A stretch of DNA of 64,000 nt from an uncultured Sulfurovum sp. (lineage in GTDB: Bacteria > Campylobacterota > Campylobacteria > Campylobacterales > Sulfurovaceae), in the NCBI GenBank assembly GCA_902727855.1, contig CACVAS010000117.1:186001-250000 (forward strand), given 5' to 3'. A program made the translations under genes and the position numbers. The notes under the pieces are model-generated. The model had not been told where the DNA came from. It ran no database searches and was given only the letters and a program-made list of their open reading frames with translations. This document shows, one piece after another, positions 27,137 through 34,761 of the stretch (position 1 is the first letter of the stretch; each line of letters begins with the position of its first letter).

Positions 27137-27334
27137 ATGACATTAGAAGAAATTGCATTTGAATTAGAATTAGCAGGATTAAGAATTGAGGAACAAAGAA
27201 TGTTGTTATCTTCAGTAAAGAGAGCTGGATATGATCCTAAGCTGCTAGATAGAAAACTAATAGGTATGGGTTACGCCCCTATTTTTTCCATCTATGATGA
27301 TGATGCCATAGCTATTACTGAAAAAAAAGTATAA
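27137..27334 (+). CDS. Small acidic protein, tandem paralogue 1 (65 aa)
   Basis: A 65-residue protein starting MTLEEIAFELELAGLRIEEQ and containing YDPKLLDRKLIGMGYAP then FSIYDDD. ATG 27137 follows AAGGAG at 7 bases; it is preferred over an in-frame start within the flavin reductase gene. The predicted fold is two or three helices with an acidic tail. It is clearly homologous to the next gene (27396-27569). I do not recognise the family and propose no function beyond the link with flavin reductase. Confidence 0.75.
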   Translation: MTLEEIAFELELAGLRIEEQRMLLSSVKRAGYDPKLLDRKLIGMGYAPIFSIYDDDAIAITEKKV

Positions 27335-27395
27335 TATCAGTCCAGTGTATATGTCCTTGTAGACATAAAATAAATAAATATAAAAAGGATAAAAA

Positions 27396-27569
27396 ATGAG
27401 TTTAGAAGAGATTGAATTTGAGTTAGAAATGGCAGGGTTGAGTAGAGAGCAACAAGTAAAAATGTTAAACTCAGTGAGAAGAGATGGTTTTGACCCTAAA
27501 CTTCTTGATAGAAAATTAGCAACTATGGGGTTTCCACCAGTTTTCACTATCTATGATGATGAAGAATAG
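27396..27569 (+). CDS. Small acidic protein, tandem paralogue 2 (57 aa)
   Basis: A 57-residue protein: MSLEEIEFELEMAGLSREQQ, then FDPKLLDRKLATMGFPPVF and the end TIYDDEE. An AAAAAGG ribosome binding site lies 8 bases upstream. About 60 percent identical to the product of 27137-27334 without gaps over 55 residues, with the core (F/Y)DPKLLDRKL and the LEEI.FELE.AGL start kept. Conservation at protein level despite synonymous drift indicates that both are real genes. Family not recognised. Confidence 0.75.
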   Translation: MSLEEIEFELEMAGLSREQQVKMLNSVRRDGFDPKLLDRKLATMGFPPVFTIYDDEE

Positions 27570-27633
27570 TATATGTGTTCATGAAGAGGATCTGGAAATA
27601 TAACTTGTTGTCTTTAGAACATAGGAAAATAAT

Positions 27634-28887
27634 ATGACAAAAACTATACAACAACATTTCTATGCAGCTATATGGATCTCTCTCTTTTCGGTTATTTTAG
27701 GCTTTGGTTTAAAGGTGTACCTTGCTACAGTCATACAAAAAGAGAGCTTAGCATTATATTATACAGCTATTGACCTCTTCTCATTTTCTCTCTTAGTACT
27801 GATTGGGTTTCGGTCTTCCATGGTAGTCAGCTACAGTAAAATTAAAGAAGCTGGAGGGATTGTTAACATCTTCCGTTACTTTATTATTGTAGCTATGTTG
27901 GCATCTTGGGCATTTGTTATTCCCTATGTTAAACATGAACTAGGGGTTGACATTGATTATTGGTACTTGGTAGCGACCGTTATCTCTATGAGCCTTTACA
28001 TGTATTTAAGTAATCAGCTTGCAATGTATCGTCTCTATAAAGTTATGAACCGAACGAGCTTTATAGAGCCATTATTGGCCATATTTTGGTTTGTAGTAGC
28101 CTATTATGGTACTGGTGTTAAAGGTATACAAGTACTGTTTATTATGAGTACAATGGCCTCTTTTTCACTCTCCATATATATTTTTATACTAAAGTCAAAT
28201 AAGACTCAAGAACCCGTAATAAAACGAGTTGTCATAGACTCTCAGATGCGTCAATTCATTAAAAAATCACTTATTTCGACTTTGGAGTTTAGTTCGGGAA
28301 TGATGCTTATATATATGGCTGTTTTCTTCTTTAGTCACTACTATGCCTTAGATGAATTAGGTGATTTCCAAGTGGTAACAAAACCTATCTTAATGGCTAT
28401 GATTACACTGTTTGTTTTTCCTGTATTTCGTTTTCTACTCCCTGAATTAAGTAAGTTATTTTATGAAAAAAATATAGAAGAGATAAGTAAACTCAAAAAA
28501 TGGTTTTATCGTTTTAGTTTTACTGTAAGTTTTCTATTTGTAACTATTTTTTATCTTTTGGGAGAAGAGATTATCGCTTTAATTTTCCCAGCTACGTATG
28601 CAAGTGCCTATTTATATTTGAGTCATTTAAGTTTTTTCTTCCTGTTTATTATGCTTAATGCCTATCAGGTAGCATTCATTAAAGCCTCTGGTGAATTTGG
28701 TTTTGCACTGTTTATACGTCTAAGTGGGTTGTTTTTCTTTATCATGTTCTTTTATCTTACACGATACTACTCAGACAGTTCCATCTCAGTAGTCTTTGGC
28801 TTAGCTATGGCTTACCTTGGGATGTTTTTACTCTCTTGGCTGATTGAAAAAAAGGTCTATAGTAAAATGTTAGACAAAGCGTCATGA
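27634..28887 (+). CDS. Oligosaccharide flippase-like polytopic membrane protein
   Basis: A 417-residue protein with about 12 membrane helices and short loops, like the polysaccharide transporter/MATE-MurJ superfamily (Wzx-type flippases). There is no large soluble domain. It starts with a helix pair typical of these proteins (FYAAIWISLFSVILGFGLKVYLA). It likely flips lipid-linked glycans across the inner membrane. No glycosyltransferase or polymerase genes are nearby, so the substrate is unknown, and the family assignment is by topology and overall look. Confidence 0.7.
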   Translation: MTKTIQQHFYAAIWISLFSVILGFGLKVYLATVIQKESLALYYTAIDLFSFSLLVLIGFRSSMVVSYSKIKEAGGIVNIFRYFIIVAMLASWAFVIPYVKHELGVDIDYWYLVATVISMSLYMYLSNQLAMYRLYKVMNRTSFIEPLLAIFWFVVAYYGTGVKGIQVLFIMSTMASFSLSIYIFILKSNKTQEPVIKRVVIDSQMRQFIKKSLISTLEFSSGMMLIYMAVFFFSHYYALDELGDFQVVTKPILMAMITLFVFPVFRFLLPELSKLFYEKNIEEISKLKKWFYRFSFTVSFLFVTIFYLLGEEIIALIFPATYASAYLYLSHLSFFFLFIMLNAYQVAFIKASGEFGFALFIRLSGLFFFIMFFYLTRYYSDSSISVVFGLAMAYLGMFLLSWLIEKKVYSKMLDKAS

Positions 28888-28892
28888 AATAA

Positions 28893-29159
28893 CTAGCTAT
28901 AGTCATCAGCTGATGCTTCATACTCGTAGACAAGTGTATAATGTCCAAATGTAAGCAAATGTACACCTCTTAGCATATAGTAAAGTAAGTCTTTTTTCTT
29001 TTGATAAATAATGGTTCGAAATTCACTTCTGGTACGATGTTTTAGTTCATAGTAACAGACCTTAAAAAGTGAGTATTTGTTCTTAGGAGTAATAACAAAA
29101 GAGACATCTTTACCTTTTTTTGAGTGTATTACGGCTTGTTCTACATTTTCTGTTCTCAT
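28893..29159 (-). CDS. Hypothetical protein, 88 aa
   Basis: A small basic protein (KKGKDVSFVITPKNKYSLFK, then KHRTRSEFRTIIYQKKK) with one moderately hydrophobic stretch (LLYYMLRGVHLLTFGHYTLVY). Not recognised. It begins 29 bases after the stop of the VTT-domain gene, with AAAGGAATC as ribosome binding site, so it is probably co-transcribed. Convergent with the flippase gene, 5 bases apart. Confidence 0.65.
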   Translation of the reverse strand: MRTENVEQAVIHSKKGKDVSFVITPKNKYSLFKVCYYELKHRTRSEFRTIIYQKKKDLLYYMLRGVHLLTFGHYTLVYEYEASADDYS

Positions 29160-29188
29160 CTCGATTCCTTTATATATTTTAAATGCGA

Positions 29189-29899
29189 TTAACTCTCTTT
29201 TAAGTGCTTTAATTTTCTTTTAAATAAAAACAAGAGTCCCAATGAAGAAAGTACAACCAACAAAGATGTCAAATAAAACTTAAAGCCTACACCATTTTCA
29301 CCTCCCTCAATAGCCTGCATAAGACTCTGAGCAGCACTTCCTAGCCATATAAATAACATGGTTCTAGGTAACATGCCTACCGTACCAGCACTAACAAATT
29401 CTTTGATCTTTACCCCAAAAGCAGGTAAAGCAATATTCATCAAACCAAACGGTAAAATAGGTGAAATACGGCATAGCATAACAAACCAAAAAGGATTTGA
29501 CTCTACGGTGTTTTTTAAGAGTTGTTTATTGTCTACTTCTACTATCGATGTTAAAAACTTTCCTCTATCGAGCCTTTGACCTAGAAAGTAACCCAGTAAA
29601 GAGGCTGTGACATAGGCAGGTACAAGATAAAAAACAGATGATAAACCAAACAAAAAACCACTTAGTGAAGCAATAAATGTCGTGGGAGTTAATAAAATAG
29701 CCATCGTCACGACAGTTCCTAAGAAGAAGATAATCTGATGCGCTTTTATCCAGTCGGTAAATTCAGGAAATTCAACAATAAAGTACAGACTTAATAAACT
29801 GCCTAAAATAGGCAATACAACAGCTACTACAGAAATAATTGCTGAACCACGATTAAGGTGTAATAATTTTTTGATATTTGTCATAGTGTTTTGCTCCAT
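29189..29899 (-). CDS. TVP38/TMEM64 family membrane protein (VTT/SNARE-associated domain)
   Basis: A 236-residue inner-membrane protein with five or six helices. The family core is visible: SLSGFLFGLSSVFYLVPAY, then FVMLCRISPILPFGLMNI and the GTVGMLPRTMLFIWLGS segment, matching the DedA/VTT reentrant-loop motifs (F..R..P..P). VTT proteins are linked to lipid scrambling or ion transport. The C-terminus ends with a short basic tail. Leads a two-gene unit with the 88-residue protein. Confidence 0.88.
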   Translation of the reverse strand: MEQNTMTNIKKLLHLNRGSAIISVVAVVLPILGSLLSLYFIVEFPEFTDWIKAHQIIFFLGTVVTMAILLTPTTFIASLSGFLFGLSSVFYLVPAYVTASLLGYFLGQRLDRGKFLTSIVEVDNKQLLKNTVESNPFWFVMLCRISPILPFGLMNIALPAFGVKIKEFVSAGTVGMLPRTMLFIWLGSAAQSLMQAIEGGENGVGFKFYLTSLLVVLSSLGLLFLFKRKLKHLKES

Positions 29900-30072
29900 T
29901 TATAGTGAACTATATAAAGTTTATATTGCATCATACTTTTTATAAGTAAATAGGCTTCTTTATCAGAAATATAGATTACAATGTAATACTCAATTTCTTT
30001 CATACAAATCTAAAAAAACTAAGTATGACCTCAAGTTAATAAGCTAGAATCTAATAAAAAATGGAGAGCACA

Positions 30073-30204
30073 ATGACCGATAAAGAATATGAAGAAGCAA
30101 AAGCAGAACGTGATAGACTAGATAAGAAAAGAAGTATGATAATGTTTCCACTCCTATTTTTAGTGATTATAGGTGGTCTTGTTTATATTGTCATGAATCG
30201 TTAA
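30073..30204 (+). CDS. Small single-pass membrane protein, 43 aa
   Basis: Encodes MTDKEYEEAKAERDRLDKKR then a hydrophobic helix (MFPLLFLVIIGGLVYIVM) and NR at the end. A GGAG ribosome binding site lies 6 bases upstream of ATG 30073. The charged N-terminal helix followed by one membrane span is typical of small membrane-complex subunits. Family unknown. It is isolated, about 80 bases before trpB. Confidence 0.6.
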   Translation: MTDKEYEEAKAERDRLDKKRSMIMFPLLFLVIIGGLVYIVMNR

Positions 30205-30231
30205 ACCTTTTACCAACTGCCATAAATAAAG

Positions 30232-30260
30232 TACCAATCATTCAGTTCTATGACTATAAT
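30232..30260 (+). promoter_or_regulatory. Candidate trpB promoter
   Basis: TACCAA (30232-30237), 17 bases, perfect TATAAT (30255-30260), 22 bases before ATG 30283. Identical -35-like hexamer, spacing and -10 box to those before the TIGR01777 gene. Confidence 0.55.
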
Positions 30261-30282
30261 GACTCATGATAAAGGAGTTATT

Positions 30283-31491
30283 ATGAAACCATATATGCCA
30301 ACTGCATTTGATTTTGATCCTGATGAGAGAGGTCACTTTGGAAAATTTGGTGGACGTTATGTCCCTGAAACATTGATGCCCATACTTATAGAGTTAGATC
30401 AAGTCTATAAACAATACCGCTTTGACCAAACTTTTTGGAATGAAGTTAATGCCCTCTACCAAGATTATGTGGGGCGTCCATCGCCACTGTATAAAGCACA
30501 AAACATTAGTGATGAAATAGGTGCAGAAGTCTACCTTAAACGTGAAGACCTTAATCATACTGGTGCACACAAAGTAAATAACACTATCGCTCAAGGATTA
30601 CTTGCTAAACGTATGGGAAAAACCAAGATTATTGCAGAGACAGGTGCTGGGCAACATGGTGTTGCCACTGCAACCATAGCAGCACTCATGGGTTTAGAGT
30701 GTGAGGTTTTTATGGGTGCTAAAGATGTCGAGAGACAGCAACTGAATGTATTTCGTATGAAACTTTTAGGTGCAAAGGTGCACGCTGTAGAGTCTGGTAG
30801 CAAAACACTTAAAGATGCTATGAATGATGCTATTAGGCACTGGGTGACGCATGCTAGGGACACCTTCTATGTCATAGGCACAGCTGCAGGCCCTCACCCC
30901 TACCCTTTAATGGTACGTGACTTTCAAGCTATTATTAGTTATGAAGCCAAGTTACAACTTCTTGAACAGACCAATAAAATACCTGATTATGTGATTGCAT
31001 GTATTGGTGGAGGGTCAAATGCTTTAGGTATGTTTGCCCATTTTATTGAGGAAGACAAAACCGAATGTATTGGGATAGAAGCTGGTGGAAAAGGCTTACA
31101 AAGTGGAGAGCATGGTGCTTCTTTGGCTTTAGGAAAACCAGGTGTATTACATGGACAACTAAGCTACTTACTCCAAACAAATGATGGTCAGGTTGAAGAA
31201 GCGTACTCTATCTCTGCTGGTCTTGATTATCCGGGTATTGGACCAGAACACTCTTACCTCATGGAGCAAGGTAAAGTCATATACGACTATGTTACTGATG
31301 ATGAAGCAATGGACGCATTTGTATGGCTAAGCCGTACAGAAGGCATCGTACCTGCCTTTGAAAGTGCGCATGCCATCGCTTACCTCAAAAAGATTCCAAA
31401 AGAGACTATTAAGGGTAAAACCATTATTATCAGTCTCTCAGGACGTGGGGACAAAGATATGATACAAGCTATGGAACTGTTAAAACTCTAA
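30283..31491 (+). CDS. trpB: Tryptophan synthase beta chain
   Basis: A 402-residue PLP enzyme that joins indole and serine to make tryptophan. Landmarks: [16 protein letters not shown] near the N-terminus, PLP lysine K97 in [10 protein letters not shown], catalytic ETGAGQHG, the phosphate-binding GGGSNA, and LSGRGDKDM at the end. Length matches classical TrpB1. ATG 30283 follows AAAGGAG at 5 bases and gives the standard N-terminus. No trpA or other trp gene is adjacent, so it is either a separated trpB or a second copy. Its 3' end overlaps the convergent SRPBCC gene by 12 bases. Confidence 0.95.
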   Translation: MKPYMPTAFDFDPDERGHFGKFGGRYVPETLMPILIELDQVYKQYRFDQTFWNEVNALYQDYVGRPSPLYKAQNISDEIGAEVYLKREDLNHTGAHKVNNTIAQGLLAKRMGKTKIIAETGAGQHGVATATIAALMGLECEVFMGAKDVERQQLNVFRMKLLGAKVHAVESGSKTLKDAMNDAIRHWVTHARDTFYVIGTAAGPHPYPLMVRDFQAIISYEAKLQLLEQTNKIPDYVIACIGGGSNALGMFAHFIEEDKTECIGIEAGGKGLQSGEHGASLALGKPGVLHGQLSYLLQTNDGQVEEAYSISAGLDYPGIGPEHSYLMEQGKVIYDYVTDDEAMDAFVWLSRTEGIVPAFESAHAIAYLKKIPKETIKGKTIIISLSGRGDKDMIQAMELLKL

Positions 31492-31938
31492 GGAAGCTAT
31501 GGCTTCTTTGGTCTTGTTATGTCTGTAGGTAAACATTTTTTGTAAATCTCTTTTTACGAACCATACAGCCATAGCACTTAACGGTTCAAGAGGTAATGAG
31601 AAGGTGACCTTATCTCGTAAAATACTGTTTTTACCATTGACTTCTATAAAATGATGCTCATGCCTAAATGTTTTAAATGGCGAACGAGTTGCCACATCTA
31701 CAATGAGGTTTGGAGCATCTACCTTTTCAAAAACCAATTCCCACACAAAAGGGAGTATCCCTTTTTTTATTTTTAAAATGGCAATATTACCTTCTTTTAA
31801 TTCTTCTTCAAGTTTGACAATCTTTACAGTTGTATCTGGTGGTGTAATAAGAGGCAGATTAGTGGTATCTGCATGAAAATCAAAAAGTGTTTTGACATCG
31901 CATGACAATTGTGTTTCAAATATTAGTGTATGTTTCAT
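31480..31938 (-). CDS. SRPBCC-fold (START-like) protein
   Basis: A 152-residue protein of the polyketide cyclase/SRPBCC superfamily: the N-terminal strand [34 protein letters not shown] and the central [12 protein letters not shown] are typical of the cell-division inhibitor SulA-like/YfiG-type SRPBCC proteins, which bind lipophilic ligands. These often accompany TIGR01777 epimerases and light-stress genes. The first 53 bases of this gene are repeated, truncated, at 34647-34699 beyond the ars module. Confidence 0.8.
   Translation of the reverse strand: MKHTLIFETQLSCDVKTLFDFHADTTNLPLITPPDTTVKIVKLEEELKEGNIAILKIKKGILPFVWELVFEKVDAPNLIVDVATRSPFKTFRHEHHFIEVNGKNSILRDKVTFSLPLEPLSAMAVWFVKRDLQKMFTYRHNKTKEAIASLEF
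31490..31509 (+). terminator. Possible trpB terminator
   Basis: AAGGAAGC (31490-31497), loop of 4, GCTTCTTT (31502-31509), an 8-bp stem with one G-T pair, directly at the trpB stop codon. It lies inside the 3' end of the convergent SRPBCC gene and lacks a long T run, so it is tentative. Confidence 0.35.
31886..31938 (-). repeat. Source copy of the 53-bp ars-flanking direct repeat
   Basis: First 53 bases of the SRPBCC gene, about 92 percent identical to 34647-34699. The two copies bracket 2.7 kb containing arsC, arsR, the VOC gene and arsB. Confidence 0.85.
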
Positions 31939-31944
31939 AGCTCT

Positions 31945-31972
31945 ATTATGACGTAGTTTTTGGTTTTTCGTA
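31945..31972 (-). promoter_or_regulatory. Candidate promoter of SRPBCC gene
   Basis: Minus strand TACGAA (31972-31967), 16 bases, CATAAT (31950-31945), 6 bases before ATG 31938. One base shorter spacing than the other matches, and close enough to the ATG to imply a leaderless or very short leader. Confidence 0.35.
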
Positions 31973-32059
31973 TATCTGTAGTGTTAGTTTGTTGTAATCT
32001 CACCTCTCATAAAAGCTGATACTCTAGACTACGCACTCTTACCAGCGTTTATACCAGAT

Positions 32060-32464
32060 TTAACAAAGCTCCTCTTTGATGATTGGTAGAAGTTCTTTTT
32101 CAATGAGATTGAGTGTTTTTTCATACTCCTCTACTGCCTTACCACTTGGGTCATCAAATCCTACATGGATGGTTTTCACCGCTTTGGGAAACATAGGACA
32201 TGTCTCATTTGCATGATCACATACAGTGACTACCAGATCAAAGGGGGTATCAAGTACCGTTTCTATTACTTTTGAGTGGTACGCATCTCTCCAGTACCCT
32301 TTTGATTCCAAAAGCGCTTGGGCATTCGGATTTACTCTACCGCTTGCTTTTACCCCTGAACTTTGTGCTTCAGCACAATCCCCAAGCTTAGCATTGACAA
32401 GCGCCTCTGCCATAATTGAACGACAACTGTTTCCCGTACATAAAATTAATACATTTTTTTTCAT
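32060..32464 (-). CDS. arsC: Thioredoxin-type arsenate reductase
   Basis: A 134-residue arsenate reductase of the low-molecular-weight phosphatase fold. The P-loop CTGNSCRS gives catalytic C9 with R15 (C-x5-R), and the redox relay cysteines are C82 and C89 (VCDHANETC), positions that match those of the Staphylococcus enzyme. It reduces arsenate to arsenite, which ArsB exports; thioredoxin regenerates it. Its ATG overlaps the arsR stop by 4 bases; last gene of the leftward ars operon. Confidence 0.95.
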   Translation of the reverse strand: MKKNVLILCTGNSCRSIMAEALVNAKLGDCAEAQSSGVKASGRVNPNAQALLESKGYWRDAYHSKVIETVLDTPFDLVVTVCDHANETCPMFPKAVKTIHVGFDDPSGKAVEEYEKTLNLIEKELLPIIKEELC

Positions 32465-32784
32465 ATTTTACATTCTCCTGTCTGTGATATTTTATTTAAA
32501 TCCGGAAGTTCCATGTCCAAATGACGTATCTCTTCCAATGCTTCACTGCGAAAGCGGTCTAAGGGTGTTCTTATGGAATAGTATGCCCATGTCCCTTTAC
32601 GCTCAACGCGTAAAAAACCTGCATCTTTTAAAATTTTAAGATGACGCGATAGACGTGACTGTACCATATCAAGTGATGCCTGCATATCACAGACACATGT
32701 CTCGCCATACTTGTCAAGAAAACGCAAAATGATTACTCTTGTTTCATCATTGAGCGCGGCAACACTTTTTAAAAAAATATCCAT
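32461..32784 (-). CDS. arsR: ArsR-family metalloregulator
   Basis: A 107-residue winged-helix repressor. The metal-sensing site is the ETCVCDM motif with C30 and C32 on helix 3, followed by the recognition region DMVQSRLSRHLKILKDAGFLRVERKG. It should dissociate from DNA when arsenite or antimonite binds. It lies between the VOC gene (3 bases) and arsC (4-base overlap). The dyad at 33298-33313 is its probable operator. Confidence 0.93.
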   Translation of the reverse strand: MDIFLKSVAALNDETRVIILRFLDKYGETCVCDMQASLDMVQSRLSRHLKILKDAGFLRVERKGTWAYYSIRTPLDRFRSEALEEIRHLDMELPDLNKISQTGECKI

Positions 32785-32787
32785 GAT

Positions 32788-33243
32788 TTAGCAGCTTTTA
32801 TCTGTTGACCATTGTCCGTTTGTACTAAAAGAAGGTTGGCAGCATCCAGTACCTCCAGTAAAACTATCACCTCCGAAAACCTCTACTTGATCCATAGTAT
32901 GATAATTTTCCCAGATAATAGCCTCAGGATCCTGCACCCAATACTTATTGGATTTTGCATAACAACATACTGCTTCTTTTTGCTTCTCTCCCGAAACACC
33001 CGCTGCTTGAAGTCTCTCTTCAAGCTCCTGTACTTCGTCATCACTGTCAAACTGTAAACCTAGGTGATTGAGACCTTTTTTGTCTCTACCTGAAGATATC
33101 GCCATGTTTACAGCAGGGTCATCTACCAGCCATTGCGCATAGTCCTCTTTGCGTTTTGTTGGTTCCATACCAAAAAGTGCTGTATAGAACTTTATACTTT
33201 TTTCCATATCTTCTACTGATAGGTGTATATGTAATCTCTTCAT
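32788..33243 (-). CDS. ArsI/CadI-like VOC (glyoxalase-fold) protein
   Basis: A 151-residue vicinal-oxygen-chelate protein. N-terminal KRLHIHLSVEDMEKSIKFY and central NHLGLQF give the metal-ligand histidines, and AVCCYAKSN carries the vicinal C93-C94 pair that binds the arsenical in ArsI C-As lyases. The glutamate of the IWENYHT segment completes the site. ArsI cleaves methylarsonite and other trivalent organoarsenicals. The Cys-rich tail (GGTGCC and final KSC) is a further thiol site. ATG 33243 after GGAG is preferred over ATG 33255. First gene of the leftward ars operon. Confidence 0.85.
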   Translation of the reverse strand: MKRLHIHLSVEDMEKSIKFYTALFGMEPTKRKEDYAQWLVDDPAVNMAISSGRDKKGLNHLGLQFDSDDEVQELEERLQAAGVSGEKQKEAVCCYAKSNKYWVQDPEAIIWENYHTMDQVEVFGGDSFTGGTGCCQPSFSTNGQWSTDKSC

Positions 33244-33297
33244 AAAAATCTCCATCTCTTTAAAATTAAGTAGATTGTATCATAATAAAATCAATAA

Positions 33298-33313
33298 ATC
33301 AATATATCTTGAT
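33298..33313. promoter_or_regulatory. Probable ArsR operator in divergent ars promoter region
   Basis: Inverted repeat ATCAATATATCTTGAT (ATCAA, 6 bases, TTGAT), overlapping TATAAT at 33313-33318 that could serve arsB. Located between the start of the VOC-arsR-arsC operon and arsB. The ATCAA-N6-TTGAT form is like operators of ArsR/SmtB repressors, so one site could control both directions. Confidence 0.55.
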
Positions 33314-33366
33314 ATAATCATATAATTTTGCTATAGTTACGAAATTAATTCATCAGGAGTATTATT

Positions 33367-34635
33367 ATGTTTTTAGCGATATCGGTCTTTTTGACTACCT
33401 TAATCTTTGTTATCTGGCAACCAAAGGGGCTTCAGATAGGAACAACAGCAGTCATAGGTGCCATCATTGCACTGCTGGTTGGTGTTGTCAGTTATGCAGA
33501 TGTTTTTACAGTGATTGATATTGTCTGGGATGCAACCTTGGCATTTATAGGGATCATCATTTTATCATTGGTACTTGATGAAATAGGCTTTTTTGAGTGG
33601 GCAGCCATAAAAATGGCAAAATTTTCTAAAGGTAGTGGTAATAAAATGTTTGTTTATATCCTGCTCTTGGGTGCTCTGGTTGCAGCATTCTTTGCCAATG
33701 ACGGTGCGGCACTTATCCTTACCCCTATTTTACTCGCAAAGATGAAGTATTTGAAAATGAATCCATTGGCTATTTTCGCATTTTTAATGGCAGGAGGGTT
33801 TATCGGTGACAGTGCATCTAACCCTCTTGTGATTTCAAACCTTACCAATATCGTAACGGTTGGGTATTTTGATATCGGTTTTGTTGAGTATGCAAAAAAC
33901 ATGTTTATTCCTAACCTATTGTCCATCTTCGCTTCCATTGCAGTACTATGGATCTACTTTCGTAAAGATATTCCTCTGAAAGTGGACGTCTCTACCCTAC
34001 CCGAAGCCTCTTCAGTCATTAAGAATCATACGATGTTCAAACTCTCTTGGTTCTTTTTGGCACTGCTGATGATTGGTTATTTTATTGGTGATTTGTATGA
34101 CCTTCCAGTTTCTGTTTTCGCACTTGGTGGTGCACTTATCTTTTTGGCGATTGCAAACTACTTTAAAGCAGTCAAACCACTCGTAACCATAAAAGCTGCA
34201 CCTTGGCAGGTAGTTTGGTTTAGTATCGGACTCTATGTCGTGGTCTACGGACTTAAAAATGCTGGCTTTACTGAAGTCATAGCCTCATGGATCACACAAC
34301 TAAGTGCACATGGCACAGCAGTTGCTATTATAGGAACTGGATTCTTATCGGCTATTATCAGCTCTGTTATGAATAACATGCCAACGATTATGATCATGGA
34401 CATTGCTATTGACCATGTGGGTTATGTAGGGAATGAAGCATTGGTATATGCGAATATATTAGGTTCAAACCTAGGACCAAAAATGACGCCAATTGGTTCT
34501 CTAGCTACACTACTATGGCTCCACGTACTCGCACAGAAAGGTGTAAAGATAACTTGGGGGCAATATATGAAAGTTGGACTGGTCATTACCCCTCCTGTCT
34601 TACTTGTGGCCCTTTTAGGTCTATTAATAAATTAA
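33367..34635 (+). CDS. arsB: ArsB arsenite efflux permease
   Basis: A 422-residue ArsB/NhaD-superfamily transporter with 11-12 membrane helices. Family-specific segments are FFANDGAALILTPILLAKM, GGFIGDSASNPLVISNLTNI and, in the second half, NNMPTIMIMDIAI and GSNLGPKMTPIGSLATLLWL. It expels arsenite using the proton gradient. Divergent from the regulatory/reductase operon, with 123 bases between start codons. A truncated copy of the SRPBCC gene start begins 11 bases after its stop codon. Confidence 0.95.
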   Translation: MFLAISVFLTTLIFVIWQPKGLQIGTTAVIGAIIALLVGVVSYADVFTVIDIVWDATLAFIGIIILSLVLDEIGFFEWAAIKMAKFSKGSGNKMFVYILLLGALVAAFFANDGAALILTPILLAKMKYLKMNPLAIFAFLMAGGFIGDSASNPLVISNLTNIVTVGYFDIGFVEYAKNMFIPNLLSIFASIAVLWIYFRKDIPLKVDVSTLPEASSVIKNHTMFKLSWFFLALLMIGYFIGDLYDLPVSVFALGGALIFLAIANYFKAVKPLVTIKAAPWQVVWFSIGLYVVVYGLKNAGFTEVIASWITQLSAHGTAVAIIGTGFLSAIISSVMNNMPTIMIMDIAIDHVGYVGNEALVYANILGSNLGPKMTPIGSLATLLWLHVLAQKGVKITWGQYMKVGLVITPPVLLVALLGLLIN

Positions 34636-34646
34636 CGTGTATATTG

Positions 34647-34699
34647 AGTGTTTTGATATTGCATGACGATTGTGTTTCAAATATTACTGTATGTTTCAT
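34647..34699 (-). pseudogene. Truncated 5' fragment of an SRPBCC gene (duplicate of 31886-31938)
   Basis: 53 bases with 4 mismatches to the first 53 bases of the intact SRPBCC gene, same orientation. Translated from 34699 it reads MKHTVIFETQSSCNIKTL against [18 protein letters not shown] in the intact gene; homology then ends abruptly, 11 bases from the arsB stop. The substitutions are mild at protein level. It is a broken gene remnant marking one edge of the ars module. Confidence 0.8.
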
Positions 34700-34761
34700 G
34701 TTTCTATGTATTAGCTATTTTTTGTAGCATTTATGTTCACTCATACAGAAAATACTGTAGT

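Noticed and set aside
28904-28915. Perfect 12-base palindrome CATCAGCTGATG between convergent genes
   Set aside because: It lies inside the last codons of the 88-residue protein, has no T run, and no second copy was noticed; not enough to call a terminator or site.
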